Assembly: GCA_937859855.1 (NCBI GenBank)
Contig: CALMAR010000073.1
Location: 1 to 5,825 of the forward strand
Direction: 5' to 3'
Length of the DNA: 5,825 nt
From: an uncultured Kineosporia sp.
GTDB lineage: Bacteria; Actinomycetota; Actinomycetes; Actinomycetales; Kineosporiaceae
Below the pieces are notes generated by a model. The model had not been told where the DNA came from. It made no database searches and was given only the letters and a program-made list of their open reading frames with translations. Of the stretch, positions 1 to 5,194 are shown piece after piece. Both the position numbers and the translations under genes were made by a program. Numbering within the stretch: position 1 is the first letter of the stretch; the number at the start of each line of letters is the position of its first letter.

Positions 1-413
1 GCAGAGGACTGCCGGTCGGGCGCCCCGGAGGGCGCCGGGGGGCTGGACGCTCCGGGGCCCGCAATCGCGGGTGCGGTCGATGTCACCAGATGTTTGGCTG
101 AGGGTGTCTCCATGCCCGCGACGGCGCTCGCCAGCGGTCCGGACAGGCTCGGCGTCGCCTGGCTCAGCAACGTCAGCACGGCACCGGCGATGCCCTCGTC
201 GATGCCTGCCACGGTGTCCGGAGTGGCAACCCTGACCCGGTGCAGAATCCGGCCCTCCAGGTCGACGATGCCTGCGGCGATCTTGGTACCACCGACGTCC
301 ACCCCTATGGCCAGGCCGCCGGAGGGCATGGCTGGCGGCAGACTGGACGCCACGTCGGACGGTCCCCTGGACGGCGGCGGCGGCGTGGCCTGGCCCGTGC
401 TAGCGCTTGTCAC
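1..413 (-). CDS. glkA: ROK-family glucokinase, N-terminal part (cut by window edge)
   Basis: Probable ATP-dependent cytoplasmic glucokinase making glucose 6-phosphate. The visible part holds the ROK N-terminal nucleotide-binding strand-loop, GVDVGGTKIAAGIVD, followed by EGRILHRVRVATPDT and a helix ending LLSQ, all typical of actinobacterial ROK glucokinases. No helix-turn-helix precedes it, which argues against a ROK repressor. Two starts are possible. GTG at 411-413 has a GGAG 4 nt upstream and gives a 28-residue Pro/Ser-rich leader. ATG at 327-329 gives the usual compact N-terminus (MPSGGLAIGVDVGG) but lacks a clear ribosome site. After LLSQ (about base 159) the frame continues to the edge as about 52 residues of Ser/Pro/Ala-rich sequence instead of the expected VGIGAAG-type core, so an insertion is likely. 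It starts 18 bp after the preceding gene's stop and is probably co-transcribed with it. The symbol is by family resemblance only. Confidence 0.8.
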   Translation of the reverse strand, partial: MTSASTGQATPPPPSRGPSDVASSLPPAMPSGGLAIGVDVGGTKIAAGIVDLEGRILHRVRVATPDTVAGIDEGIAGAVLTLLSQATPSLSGPLASAVAGMETPSAKHLVTSTAPAIAGPGASSPPAPSGAPDRQSS

Positions 414-417
414 GTCG

Positions 418-421
418 CTCC
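418..421 (-). promoter_or_regulatory. Candidate ribosome binding site for the glucokinase GTG start
   Basis: GGAG on the minus strand lies 4 nt upstream of the GTG at 411-413. It is the only purine-rich site near either candidate start and therefore favours the longer protein, although the spacing is short. Confidence 0.4.
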
Positions 422-431
422 AATCACACGG

Positions 432-926
432 TCATTCGGTGATGTCGATCCGCACCATCGGCGGAATGAGAGGCTCTTCGGCTGGACCAGCCGTTGCCAG
501 CTTGCCGGTGAAGTCCAGCCGATGCACCCGGCCGCTGGGCGGCTGGAGATCCAGGGCATCAGCTTGCCCGCCCCGATCAGCATGGTCAGCATGGTCAGCA
601 TGGTCAGCCGCGCGCAGCGCCGCGGCCAGGCCGGCGGTGAACTCGGCCACCTGGTCCAGCAGGTCCGGCCCGCCACGGCGAACCAGGGCCAGACCCTGGC
701 ACACGGGGCAGTACTGGCTCTCCGCTTCGCCCAGATGGCTGCTCAGATGGCTGCTCAGATGGCTGCTCAGATGGCTGTGCGACTGTGGACCGGCCTGACC
801 GTTCTGGCGACCAGCGCCGGCTTCGCCCATCTTCTCGGCCGCCTGGCGGAGCATCTGGAACAGCCGGCCCCCGGCGGCCACCCACTGGCCGCTTCGGAGC
901 GGCTCCTGATCCGGTGCGGCGGTCAT
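432..926 (-). CDS. Small CPVC-motif actinobacterial protein with two His-rich repeat tracts (Rv2183c-like)
   Basis: A 164-residue protein of unknown function. The start is ATG at 924-926, whose ATGA overlaps the stop of the ATPase gene, implying translational coupling. An in-frame upstream start exists at 1019 but would lie deep inside the ATPase gene. The conserved core is YCPVCQ (residues 72-77) followed by LALVRRGGPDLLDQVAEFTAGLAAAL, a pattern I associate with small hypothetical proteins found beside ArsA-like ATPases in actinobacteria. The CPVC pair could bind metal or be redox active. There is no signal peptide or membrane segment. Two repeat tracts flank the core: HSHLSSHLSSHLSSHL (50-65), placing His every fourth residue, and DHADHADHAD (108-117). 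Both come from DNA tandem repeats and look like linker expansions. The tail ends in acidic, hydrophobic RIDITE. Equivalence to Rv2183c rests on position and recall, not alignment. Confidence 0.8.
   Translation of the reverse strand: MTAAPDQEPLRSGQWVAAGGRLFQMLRQAAEKMGEAGAGRQNGQAGPQSHSHLSSHLSSHLSSHLGEAESQYCPVCQGLALVRRGGPDLLDQVAEFTAGLAAALRAADHADHADHADRGGQADALDLQPPSGRVHRLDFTGKLATAGPAEEPLIPPMVRIDITE
575..607 (-). repeat. 9-bp tandem repeat coding for Ala-Asp-His units
   Basis: Three perfect plus-strand copies of CATGGTCAG (581-589, 590-598, 599-607) are preceded by a partial copy (GATCAG, 575-580). On the minus strand they encode the DHADHADHAD tract of the CPVC protein. The unit is a multiple of three, so copy-number change keeps the frame. 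Confidence 0.95.
732..779 (-). repeat. 12-bp tandem repeat coding for Ser-Ser-His-Leu units
   Basis: Three identical plus-strand copies of CAGATGGCTGCT (732-743, 744-755, 756-767) are followed by a fourth with two changes at its end (768-779). On the minus strand they encode the HLSSHLSSHLSSHL tract of the CPVC protein. Identity at third codon positions points to recent duplication by replication slippage rather than old protein-level conservation. Confidence 0.95.
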
Positions 927-2155
927 CGGCTCAGCCACTCTCGGCGCCACTTCTGCGGGTCCGGCACGAACCGGACCGCGAGGGCACCGTCTCGCAGCGT
1001 CGCTCCCTGCACCACACATCGCTGCAGCGCGCTCGGCAGAGCCAGCACCCGCCGCTGCCCGAAATAGGTCACCACCAGATCATCCCCCCGGCGGCCGAGG
1101 TCGAGTTCCGCATGGTGAGCCGATGGCACCGGCAACCGGAGCACGAAACCCTCCCGGTCGCGGCGCACGTCGAACGAGCCGCCGCGTTCTCCGCCAACTG
1201 GTGCCGCCACCAGCTGGGCCGCCCCGGCCGCGGACGGCGGACCCAGCAATGAGACCGCCAGATCACCCAGCGGACCTGCGCCGACCGGCTCGCACGCGGC
1301 AAAGTCACAGTACCGTAAGGGAATCGGCGCGAACGAAGCCTTGGCTTCGGCCAGCACCCGGTGATGCGACCGGGCCCAGTTGGCTCGCCACTGATCAGCT
1401 GGCGGCCCGGCGCTGGACAACACCCGGTTGGCGATCACCTCATCCACGGTGTGGCCGTGCAGTGCCAGGGCCGTCCAGGTACGCCGGGTCTCGCTGAGCA
1501 CCACGGATTCGGGGGTCATCACCAGCCGCACCGAGGTCTGATCCGAGCGCAGCACCTCGTCCACGGCCCGCAGCTGGGCGCCGAGGGTTTCAGCGGCTTC
1601 CACCGCCGCATCCGAGGGCATCGGCAGACCGGAACGGGTGCGCTCCTGGCGCGCGCCGACGATGCGGGCGATCCGGCGTTCCATCGGCAGCAGCCGGGCC
1701 AGATACCGGTTCAGCGCACTGGGGACCGAGAGCAGCCGGAGGGTCTCAGCGGATGGCGGGCAGTCCATCACCACCAGATCGAAATTGCCGGACCGGACCT
1801 GGTCACACACCGCCAGCAGAGTCAGGATCTCCTGCACGCCCGGCAGTTCAGTCAGTTCGGCCCCGGCCAGCGGATCGACGCCGAGCTGATCCAGCACTGA
1901 GAACAGATGCGGCTGCACCTGTTCCCAGGCCTGCTCGCCGCGCTGGCGCGGGTCGATCTGCTGACCGAACAGTTTCGGCTCGAGCTGGCGCGGGGAATGC
2001 CCGAGCTCCTGGCCGAAGGCGCCGGCCAGCGAGTGCGCCGGATCGGCCGACAGCACCAGGCTGCGCAGGCCGCAGCGGGACGCGTGCACCGCGGTGGCTG
2101 CCGCCATGGTGGTCTTGCCGGCGCCTCCCTTGCCGGTGAACAGGACCAGCCTCAT
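923..2155 (-). CDS. ArsA/Get3-family ATPase with C-terminal HSP20-like domain (Rv2184c-like)
   Basis: A 410-residue cytoplasmic P-loop ATPase of the ArsA/Get3 family with one nucleotide-binding domain. Visible motifs are the deviant Walker A GKGGAGKTT (8-16), switch I DPAHSL (38-43), a switch II-like DCPPSAETLRLL (131-142) where the family usually has DTAPTGHTLRLL, a conserved VRLVMTPE strand (209-216) and the base-contacting ANRV (242-245). Residues from about 328 to 395 form a beta-rich stretch with LALPSAL that fits the ArsA HSP20-like (alpha-crystallin) domain, an architecture also known in Get3d proteins. The cysteines C283 and C288 sit just before EPVG. I see no ArsA-type arsenite-binding cysteine set and no arsenic genes nearby, so arsenite pumping is unlikely. 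A role in chaperoning hydrophobic or membrane clients is inference. A GAGG site overlaps the upstream SRPBCC stop, and the 3' end overlaps the next gene by 4 bp, so the three genes form one unit. Confidence 0.93.
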   Translation of the reverse strand: MRLVLFTGKGGAGKTTMAAATAVHASRCGLRSLVLSADPAHSLAGAFGQELGHSPRQLEPKLFGQQIDPRQRGEQAWEQVQPHLFSVLDQLGVDPLAGAELTELPGVQEILTLLAVCDQVRSGNFDLVVMDCPPSAETLRLLSVPSALNRYLARLLPMERRIARIVGARQERTRSGLPMPSDAAVEAAETLGAQLRAVDEVLRSDQTSVRLVMTPESVVLSETRRTWTALALHGHTVDEVIANRVLSSAGPPADQWRANWARSHHRVLAEAKASFAPIPLRYCDFAACEPVGAGPLGDLAVSLLGPPSAAGAAQLVAAPVGGERGGSFDVRRDREGFVLRLPVPSAHHAELDLGRRGDDLVVTYFGQRRVLALPSALQRCVVQGATLRDGALAVRFVPDPQKWRREWLSR

Positions 2156-2163
2156 GGCGGGAT

Positions 2164-2167
2164 CCTC
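2164..2167 (-). promoter_or_regulatory. Ribosome binding site for the ArsA-like ATPase
   Basis: GAGG on the minus strand overlaps the SRPBCC stop codon (2166-2168) and lies 8 nt upstream of the ATG at 2153-2155. It fixes that start and links translation of the two genes. Confidence 0.65.
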
Positions 2168-2609
2168 AGGCCTCGGCGCGCTTCTTGAGCTCGTTCAGAG
2201 CCGTGTCGATGACGGCCTTCTCGGCCTTGCGCCGGAGCATTCCGAGCATCGGGATGCGCAGGTCCACGGCCAGGGTGTAGCGGACCGCGGTGCCCCCGGG
2301 TGCACCGGCCAGCTCGTAGGAGCCTTCCATCGACTTGAGCACGGTCGATTCGACCAGCGTCCAGGACAGCGAGCCGGTTCCGGCGGCGGCAAGATCCCAG
2401 TTGTAGTCCAGCGTGTACGTGTCCCGGATCGCACCGGCGTCCAGGTTGAACTTGACCCGCTTGCCCCGGCCGTCAGGAAGGCGATCGAGCACCCACACTT
2501 CCTTGACCGCACCGGTCCACTCGGGGTAGGCCTCGAAGTCGCTGATGATCTCCATCACCGCGGCGGGGGCTGCGGCGACAGCGATGCTCGACTCGGTGCG
2601 ATCGGCCAT
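2166..2609 (-). CDS. SRPBCC/COQ10-like (polyketide cyclase/dehydrase family) protein, TB16.3-like
   Basis: A 147-residue cytoplasmic protein with the START-like SRPBCC fold, a family that encloses hydrophobic ligands in a deep cavity. The sequence shows the usual order: a first strand ESSIAVAAAPAAVMEII, the conserved DFEAYPEW (24-31), a run of beta strands with alternating charge (KRVKFNLDAG, DTYTLDYNWD, GTAVRYTLAVDL), and the long C-terminal helix RRKAEKAVIDTALNELKKRAEA. There is no signal peptide or membrane segment. The start is ATG at 2607-2609, with GGAAGG 9 nt upstream; a longer frame from 2702 would add 31 residues of Gly/Ser/Arg-rich sequence unlike the family. The ATPase gene follows after 10 bp, so the two are very probably co-expressed. 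The ligand is not predictable from sequence. As I recall it, the M. tuberculosis counterpart in the same position is TB16.3 (Rv2185c). Confidence 0.92.
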   Translation of the reverse strand: MADRTESSIAVAAAPAAVMEIISDFEAYPEWTGAVKEVWVLDRLPDGRGKRVKFNLDAGAIRDTYTLDYNWDLAAAGTGSLSWTLVESTVLKSMEGSYELAGAPGGTAVRYTLAVDLRIPMLGMLRRKAEKAVIDTALNELKKRAEA

Positions 2610-2618
2610 GATGCGCGC

Positions 2619-2624
2619 CCTTCC
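2619..2624 (-). promoter_or_regulatory. Ribosome binding site for the SRPBCC gene
   Basis: GGAAGG on the minus strand lies 9 nt upstream of the ATG at 2607-2609. It is the strongest such site in the window and decides the start in favour of the 147-residue protein. Confidence 0.65.
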
Positions 2625-2670
2625 GGCGGGGAACCTGCGGTCTGACCCGCTGGGCACGGGCCAGGTTCCT

Positions 2671-2730
2671 GCCGAGAGGCTACCGCCAACGCTGTCGTCC
2701 AAGCTCAGATGGGTTGGGAGCCCTCTCGGC
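2671..2730. repeat. 9-bp perfect inverted repeat upstream of the SRPBCC gene
   Basis: GCCGAGAGG at 2671-2679 is matched by its exact reverse complement CCTCTCGGC at 2722-2730, separated by 42 bp, in the 132-bp gap between the zinc-ribbon gene and the SRPBCC gene. The arm centres are 51 bp apart, near five helical turns. There is no T-tract, so it does not look like a standard terminator. A paired operator site or a long hairpin are the alternatives. A weak minus-strand TTGGAC (2697-2702) and TAGCCT (2677-2682) lie between or on the arms, but their 14-bp spacing is too short for a normal promoter. Confidence 0.5.
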
Positions 2731-2741
2731 GAGGACCCCGA

Positions 2742-3227
2742 TCAGATCAAGCGGCCAAGCACGTAGAGCGCCAGCAACCCACCGGCCAGCAGGAGCACGG
2801 TCAGCACGCCGGCCAGCAGCAGGCCGCTGGCCCGGCCGTGCAAGGTAGCCAGAGGTCCGAGATAGGCCGTCGGAACCGGAGCCCTCTCGTCCTGCGCCAG
2901 CCGGGCCAGCAGGCGATCGATCCGCTCGCCGGTGAGCCCCGGACCCGGCTCGGAATCCAGCCCTGGAAGTGAGCCTTCCGGCTCACTCACCAGTTCACCG
3001 GCCGGCCGCTGGGCGGGGATCTCGGCGGCCGTGGCCGCGTCTGCTGGACCGGCGGCCCGATCAGCAGATTGATGAGCAGATTGATCAGCAGACTGATCGG
3101 AGTGGACCGGCATGTGGCAGAGGCCGCACCACTGGTCCGCAGCGGTCAGCCGGGCACCGCAGTGCGCGCATCGGCCGGACGCTGCGGCGGTGGCCCCAGA
3201 CCCGGGCGGAGGTGGCCGGTTGCTCAT
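2742..3227 (-). CDS. Zinc-ribbon protein with C-terminal tail anchor (Rv2186c position)
   Basis: A 161-residue protein of unknown function with a clear architecture. Residues 20-37 carry a CAHC...CGLC zinc ribbon (Cys 20, 23, 34, 37; ten residues between the pairs). A low-complexity acidic/Ala/Gln linker follows, including the repeat DQSADQSAHQSADR, then a helical segment TGERIDRLLARLAQDER. The only membrane segment is at the extreme C-terminus (about 136-157, rich in Leu, Ala and Gly), with just GRLI after it. There is no N-terminal signal, so the zinc ribbon should face the cytoplasm in a tail-anchored topology. ATG at 3225-3227 is chosen; an adjacent in-frame GTG at 3228-3230 would add one residue, and neither has a strong ribosome site. 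It is divergent from the acyl-CoA synthetase gene (125-bp gap) and lies 132 bp upstream of the SRPBCC gene, so it may share or precede that operon's promoter. Confidence 0.85.
   Translation of the reverse strand: MSNRPPPPGSGATAAASGRCAHCGARLTAADQWCGLCHMPVHSDQSADQSAHQSADRAAGPADAATAAEIPAQRPAGELVSEPEGSLPGLDSEPGPGLTGERIDRLLARLAQDERAPVPTAYLGPLATLHGRASGLLLAGVLTVLLLAGGLLALYVLGRLI
3059..3100 (-). repeat. 12-bp tandem repeat coding for Asp/His-Gln-Ser-Ala units
   Basis: Three plus-strand copies of GATCAGCAGATT with single changes (3059-3070, 3071-3082, 3083-3094) are followed by a partial fourth starting GATC (3095-3100). They encode the DQSADQSAHQSAD linker of the zinc-ribbon protein. The reading frame is kept whatever the copy number. 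Confidence 0.9.
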
Positions 3228-3340
3228 CACCGGGATGTCTCGGCCGGTTCCAACTGGACATTGAGATCCGGCCGGGCCGCAACCTGGCGCCGATCCGATC
3301 AGTCCCGTTTTGGCCCACCGAGTTTGCCGTTCGCTTGCCT

Positions 3341-3346
3341 TAGGGT
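3341..3346 (+). promoter_or_regulatory. Candidate -10 box, leaderless-type start of the acyl-CoA synthetase gene
   Basis: TAGGGT fits the actinobacterial TANNNT -10 consensus and ends 6 nt before the ATG at 3353, so transcription could begin at the start codon. No convincing -35 box is visible. The same bases contain AGGG (3342-3345), 7 nt from the ATG, which could instead be a ribosome binding site; sequence alone cannot separate the two readings. Confidence 0.35.
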
Positions 3347-3352
3347 CGGATC

Positions 3353-5167
3353 ATGCGCGAGATCGACGTCCCGGCCCGCACTCCGATCAACCCCGCCGAG
3401 AACCTGACCGACGCGATCGTGACCAACGCCCGCGAGGTGCCCGGCTCTCCCTCGATCGCCGTGCCGAACGGCAGCACCTGGAACATCCTCACCGCCTCGC
3501 AGTTGCTCATCCAGGTCCAGGGAGTGGCCAAGGGCCTGATCGCGGCCGGAGTGGCGCCGGGCGACCGGGTCGCCCTGCTCTGCCGAACCCGATACGAGTG
3601 GACCCTGACCGACCTGGCCATCTGGTTCGCCGGTGCGGTCACGGTGCCGGTCTACGAGACCTCGTCGAATGAGCAGCTGCGCTGGATCCTCGAGGATTCC
3701 GCCGCCACCGCGATCATGGTGGAGTCGGCCAAGCATGCGGAATCGGTCCGCGGGCTGCGGGCGGATCTGCCCGCCCTGCGGGAGATCTGGGTGATCGACG
3801 ACGAGGCGATCGCCACCCTGACCCGGCGCGGTGAGCAGATCACCGACGATGAACTGGAGCAGCGCCGGGCCAGCCTGCACTCCGGATCGATCGCGACGCT
3901 GATCTACACGTCCGGAACCACCGGCCGTCCCAAAGGCTGCCAGCTGACTCACGGCAACTTCATCGGGCTGTCCCGTGGCGCGCGGGAGACCTTCGGCGAC
4001 ATGATCGCCGACGGCAAGAGCACGCTTCTGTTCCTTCCGCTGGCGCACGTGTTCGCCCGGTTCGTTCAGGTCCTGTGCCTGATGAACCGCTCGACCCTGG
4101 CCCACACCCCAACGGTGAACAACCTGCTGGAGGACCTGGGCACGTTCCGCCCCACCTTCCTGCTGGCTGTGCCCCGGGTGTTCGAGAAGATCTACAACGG
4201 CGCGGAGGCCAGGGCCCAGGCCGGCGGCAAGGGAAAGATCTTCGCCCAGGCCGCGGCCACTGCTATCGCCTTCAGCGAAGCCCTGGACCACGGCGGCCCG
4301 GGGCTGGCCCTGAGGGCCAAGCACGCCCTCTTCGATCGGCTGGTCTACGCCAGGCTACGAGCCGCCACCGGTGGCCGGCTGGACGCTTCGATCTCCGGTG
4401 GCGCGCCGCTGGGAGCCCGGCTGGGCCATTTCTTCCGGGGGATCGGACTTCCCATCATGGAGGGCTGGGGCTTGACCGAGACCACCGCGCCGGTCAGCGT
4501 CAACACCCCCACCCGTAACCGGATCGGCACGGTCGGGCAGCCGCTGCCCGGCGTCGGTGTGCGGGTGGCACCGGACGGCGAACTGCAGGTGCACGGCGTG
4601 GGCGTGCTCTCCGGCTACTACCAGAATCCGGCGGCGACCCAGCAGGCGATCAGCCCGGATGGCTGGTTCACCACCGGTGACCTGGGTGAGATCGATGACG
4701 ACGGATTCGTCCGGATCACCGGCCGGAAGAAAGAGATCATCGTGACCGCCGGGGGAAAGAACGTGATCCCGGCGATCCTGGAGGACCGGCTCCGGGCGCA
4801 CCCGCTGATCTCCCAATGCATCGTGGTCGGCGATCAGCGGCCGTTCATCTCCTGCCTGATCACGCTAGACGCCGACATGCTGCCAGGCTGGCTGTCCAGC
4901 CACGGCAAGCCTTCGCTCAACGTGACCGAGGCTTCCAGGGACCCGGACGTGCTGGCCGAACTGCAGCACGCCGTCGACGACACCAACCAGCAGGTGAGCA
5001 AGCCGGAGTCGATTCGCCGGTTCGGCGTGCTGACGGTCGACTTCACTGAACAGGACGGTCAGCTGACCCCCAAGCAGAGCCTGAAGCGATCAGTGGTGCT
5101 GAAGGAGTTCGCGAGCGACGTCGAGGATCTGTACAGCGGACCCAAACCGGCGGGAACGCCCGGCTGA
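3353..5167 (+). CDS. fadD15: Long-chain acyl-CoA synthetase, FadD15-like
   Basis: A complete 604-residue AMP-forming ligase that activates long-chain fatty acids to acyl-CoA through an acyl-adenylate; cytoplasmic or loosely membrane-associated. Family motifs are in order: phosphate-binding YTSGTTGRPKG (185-195), LPLAHVFAR (228-236), adenine-binding SGGAPLG (348-354), GWGLTET (371-377), GWFTTGDLGE (437-446) with the ribose-binding Asp443, and the hinge region GRKKEIIVTAGGKN (457-470). The C-terminal LTPKQSLKR (571-579) occupies the place of the catalytic-lysine loop, with Lys574 and Lys578 as candidates. The length is normal for bacterial FadD15-type enzymes (about 600). The start is supported by homology-like N-terminal spacing and an AGGG 7 nt upstream. 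It is divergent from the zinc-ribbon/SRPBCC/ATPase genes, the same arrangement I recall around M. tuberculosis fadD15, and is followed after 27 bp by an ABC ATPase gene. The fatty-acid chain length preferred is not readable from sequence. Confidence 0.95.
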   Translation: MREIDVPARTPINPAENLTDAIVTNAREVPGSPSIAVPNGSTWNILTASQLLIQVQGVAKGLIAAGVAPGDRVALLCRTRYEWTLTDLAIWFAGAVTVPVYETSSNEQLRWILEDSAATAIMVESAKHAESVRGLRADLPALREIWVIDDEAIATLTRRGEQITDDELEQRRASLHSGSIATLIYTSGTTGRPKGCQLTHGNFIGLSRGARETFGDMIADGKSTLLFLPLAHVFARFVQVLCLMNRSTLAHTPTVNNLLEDLGTFRPTFLLAVPRVFEKIYNGAEARAQAGGKGKIFAQAAATAIAFSEALDHGGPGLALRAKHALFDRLVYARLRAATGGRLDASISGGAPLGARLGHFFRGIGLPIMEGWGLTETTAPVSVNTPTRNRIGTVGQPLPGVGVRVAPDGELQVHGVGVLSGYYQNPAATQQAISPDGWFTTGDLGEIDDDGFVRITGRKKEIIVTAGGKNVIPAILEDRLRAHPLISQCIVVGDQRPFISCLITLDADMLPGWLSSHGKPSLNVTEASRDPDVLAELQHAVDDTNQQVSKPESIRRFGVLTVDFTEQDGQLTPKQSLKRSVVLKEFASDVEDLYSGPKPAGTPG

Positions 5168-5181
5168 GCCCGATCCATCCC

Positions 5182-5187
5182 TAGTCT
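5182..5187 (+). promoter_or_regulatory. Candidate -10 box, leaderless-type start of the ABC ATPase gene
   Basis: TAGTCT fits TANNNT and ends 7 nt before the GTG at 5195, in the 27-bp gap after the acyl-CoA synthetase stop. No usable Shine-Dalgarno is present (GGGA is only 2 nt from the GTG) and no clear -35 is seen. It would allow expression apart from readthrough of the upstream gene. Confidence 0.35.
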
Positions 5188-5194
5188 TGGGAAT

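Noticed and set aside
19..40. Nested GC palindromes (GGCGCC at 19-24 and 31-36; CCCCGG/CCGGGG)
   Set aside because: They lie inside the glucokinase open frame and have no T-tract; short GC palindromes arise by chance at this base composition.
575..779. The repeat clusters as a CRISPR array
   Set aside because: The units are 9 and 12 bp, directly adjacent without spacers, and in frame within a protein gene.
94..1252. Plus-strand open frames of 155-275 codons across the glucokinase, CPVC and ATPase genes
   Set aside because: Their products are Arg/Pro/Ser-rich and motif-free, whereas the minus strand carries GVDVGGTK, CPVC and the ATPase domains here.
923..2155. Arsenite-efflux ArsA as part of an ars operon
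   Set aside because: Only one nucleotide-binding domain, no arsenite-binding cysteine set, and no arsB, arsC, arsD or arsR nearby.
2677..2702. TTGGAC / TAGCCT promoter for the SRPBCC gene (minus strand)
   Set aside because: The 14-bp spacer is too short and both hexamers are imperfect; mentioned only in the inverted-repeat entry.
3299..4324. 341-codon open frame on the minus strand, antisense to the acyl-CoA synthetase
   Set aside because: It is Gly/Arg/Gln/His-rich with no recognisable motifs and lies wholly opposite a gene with complete family motifs; long antisense frames are common in high-GC DNA.
5149..5160. GGCG-GGAA-CGCC mini-hairpin near the end of the acyl-CoA synthetase gene as a terminator
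   Set aside because: The stem is only 4 bp, within coding sequence, and no T-run follows.
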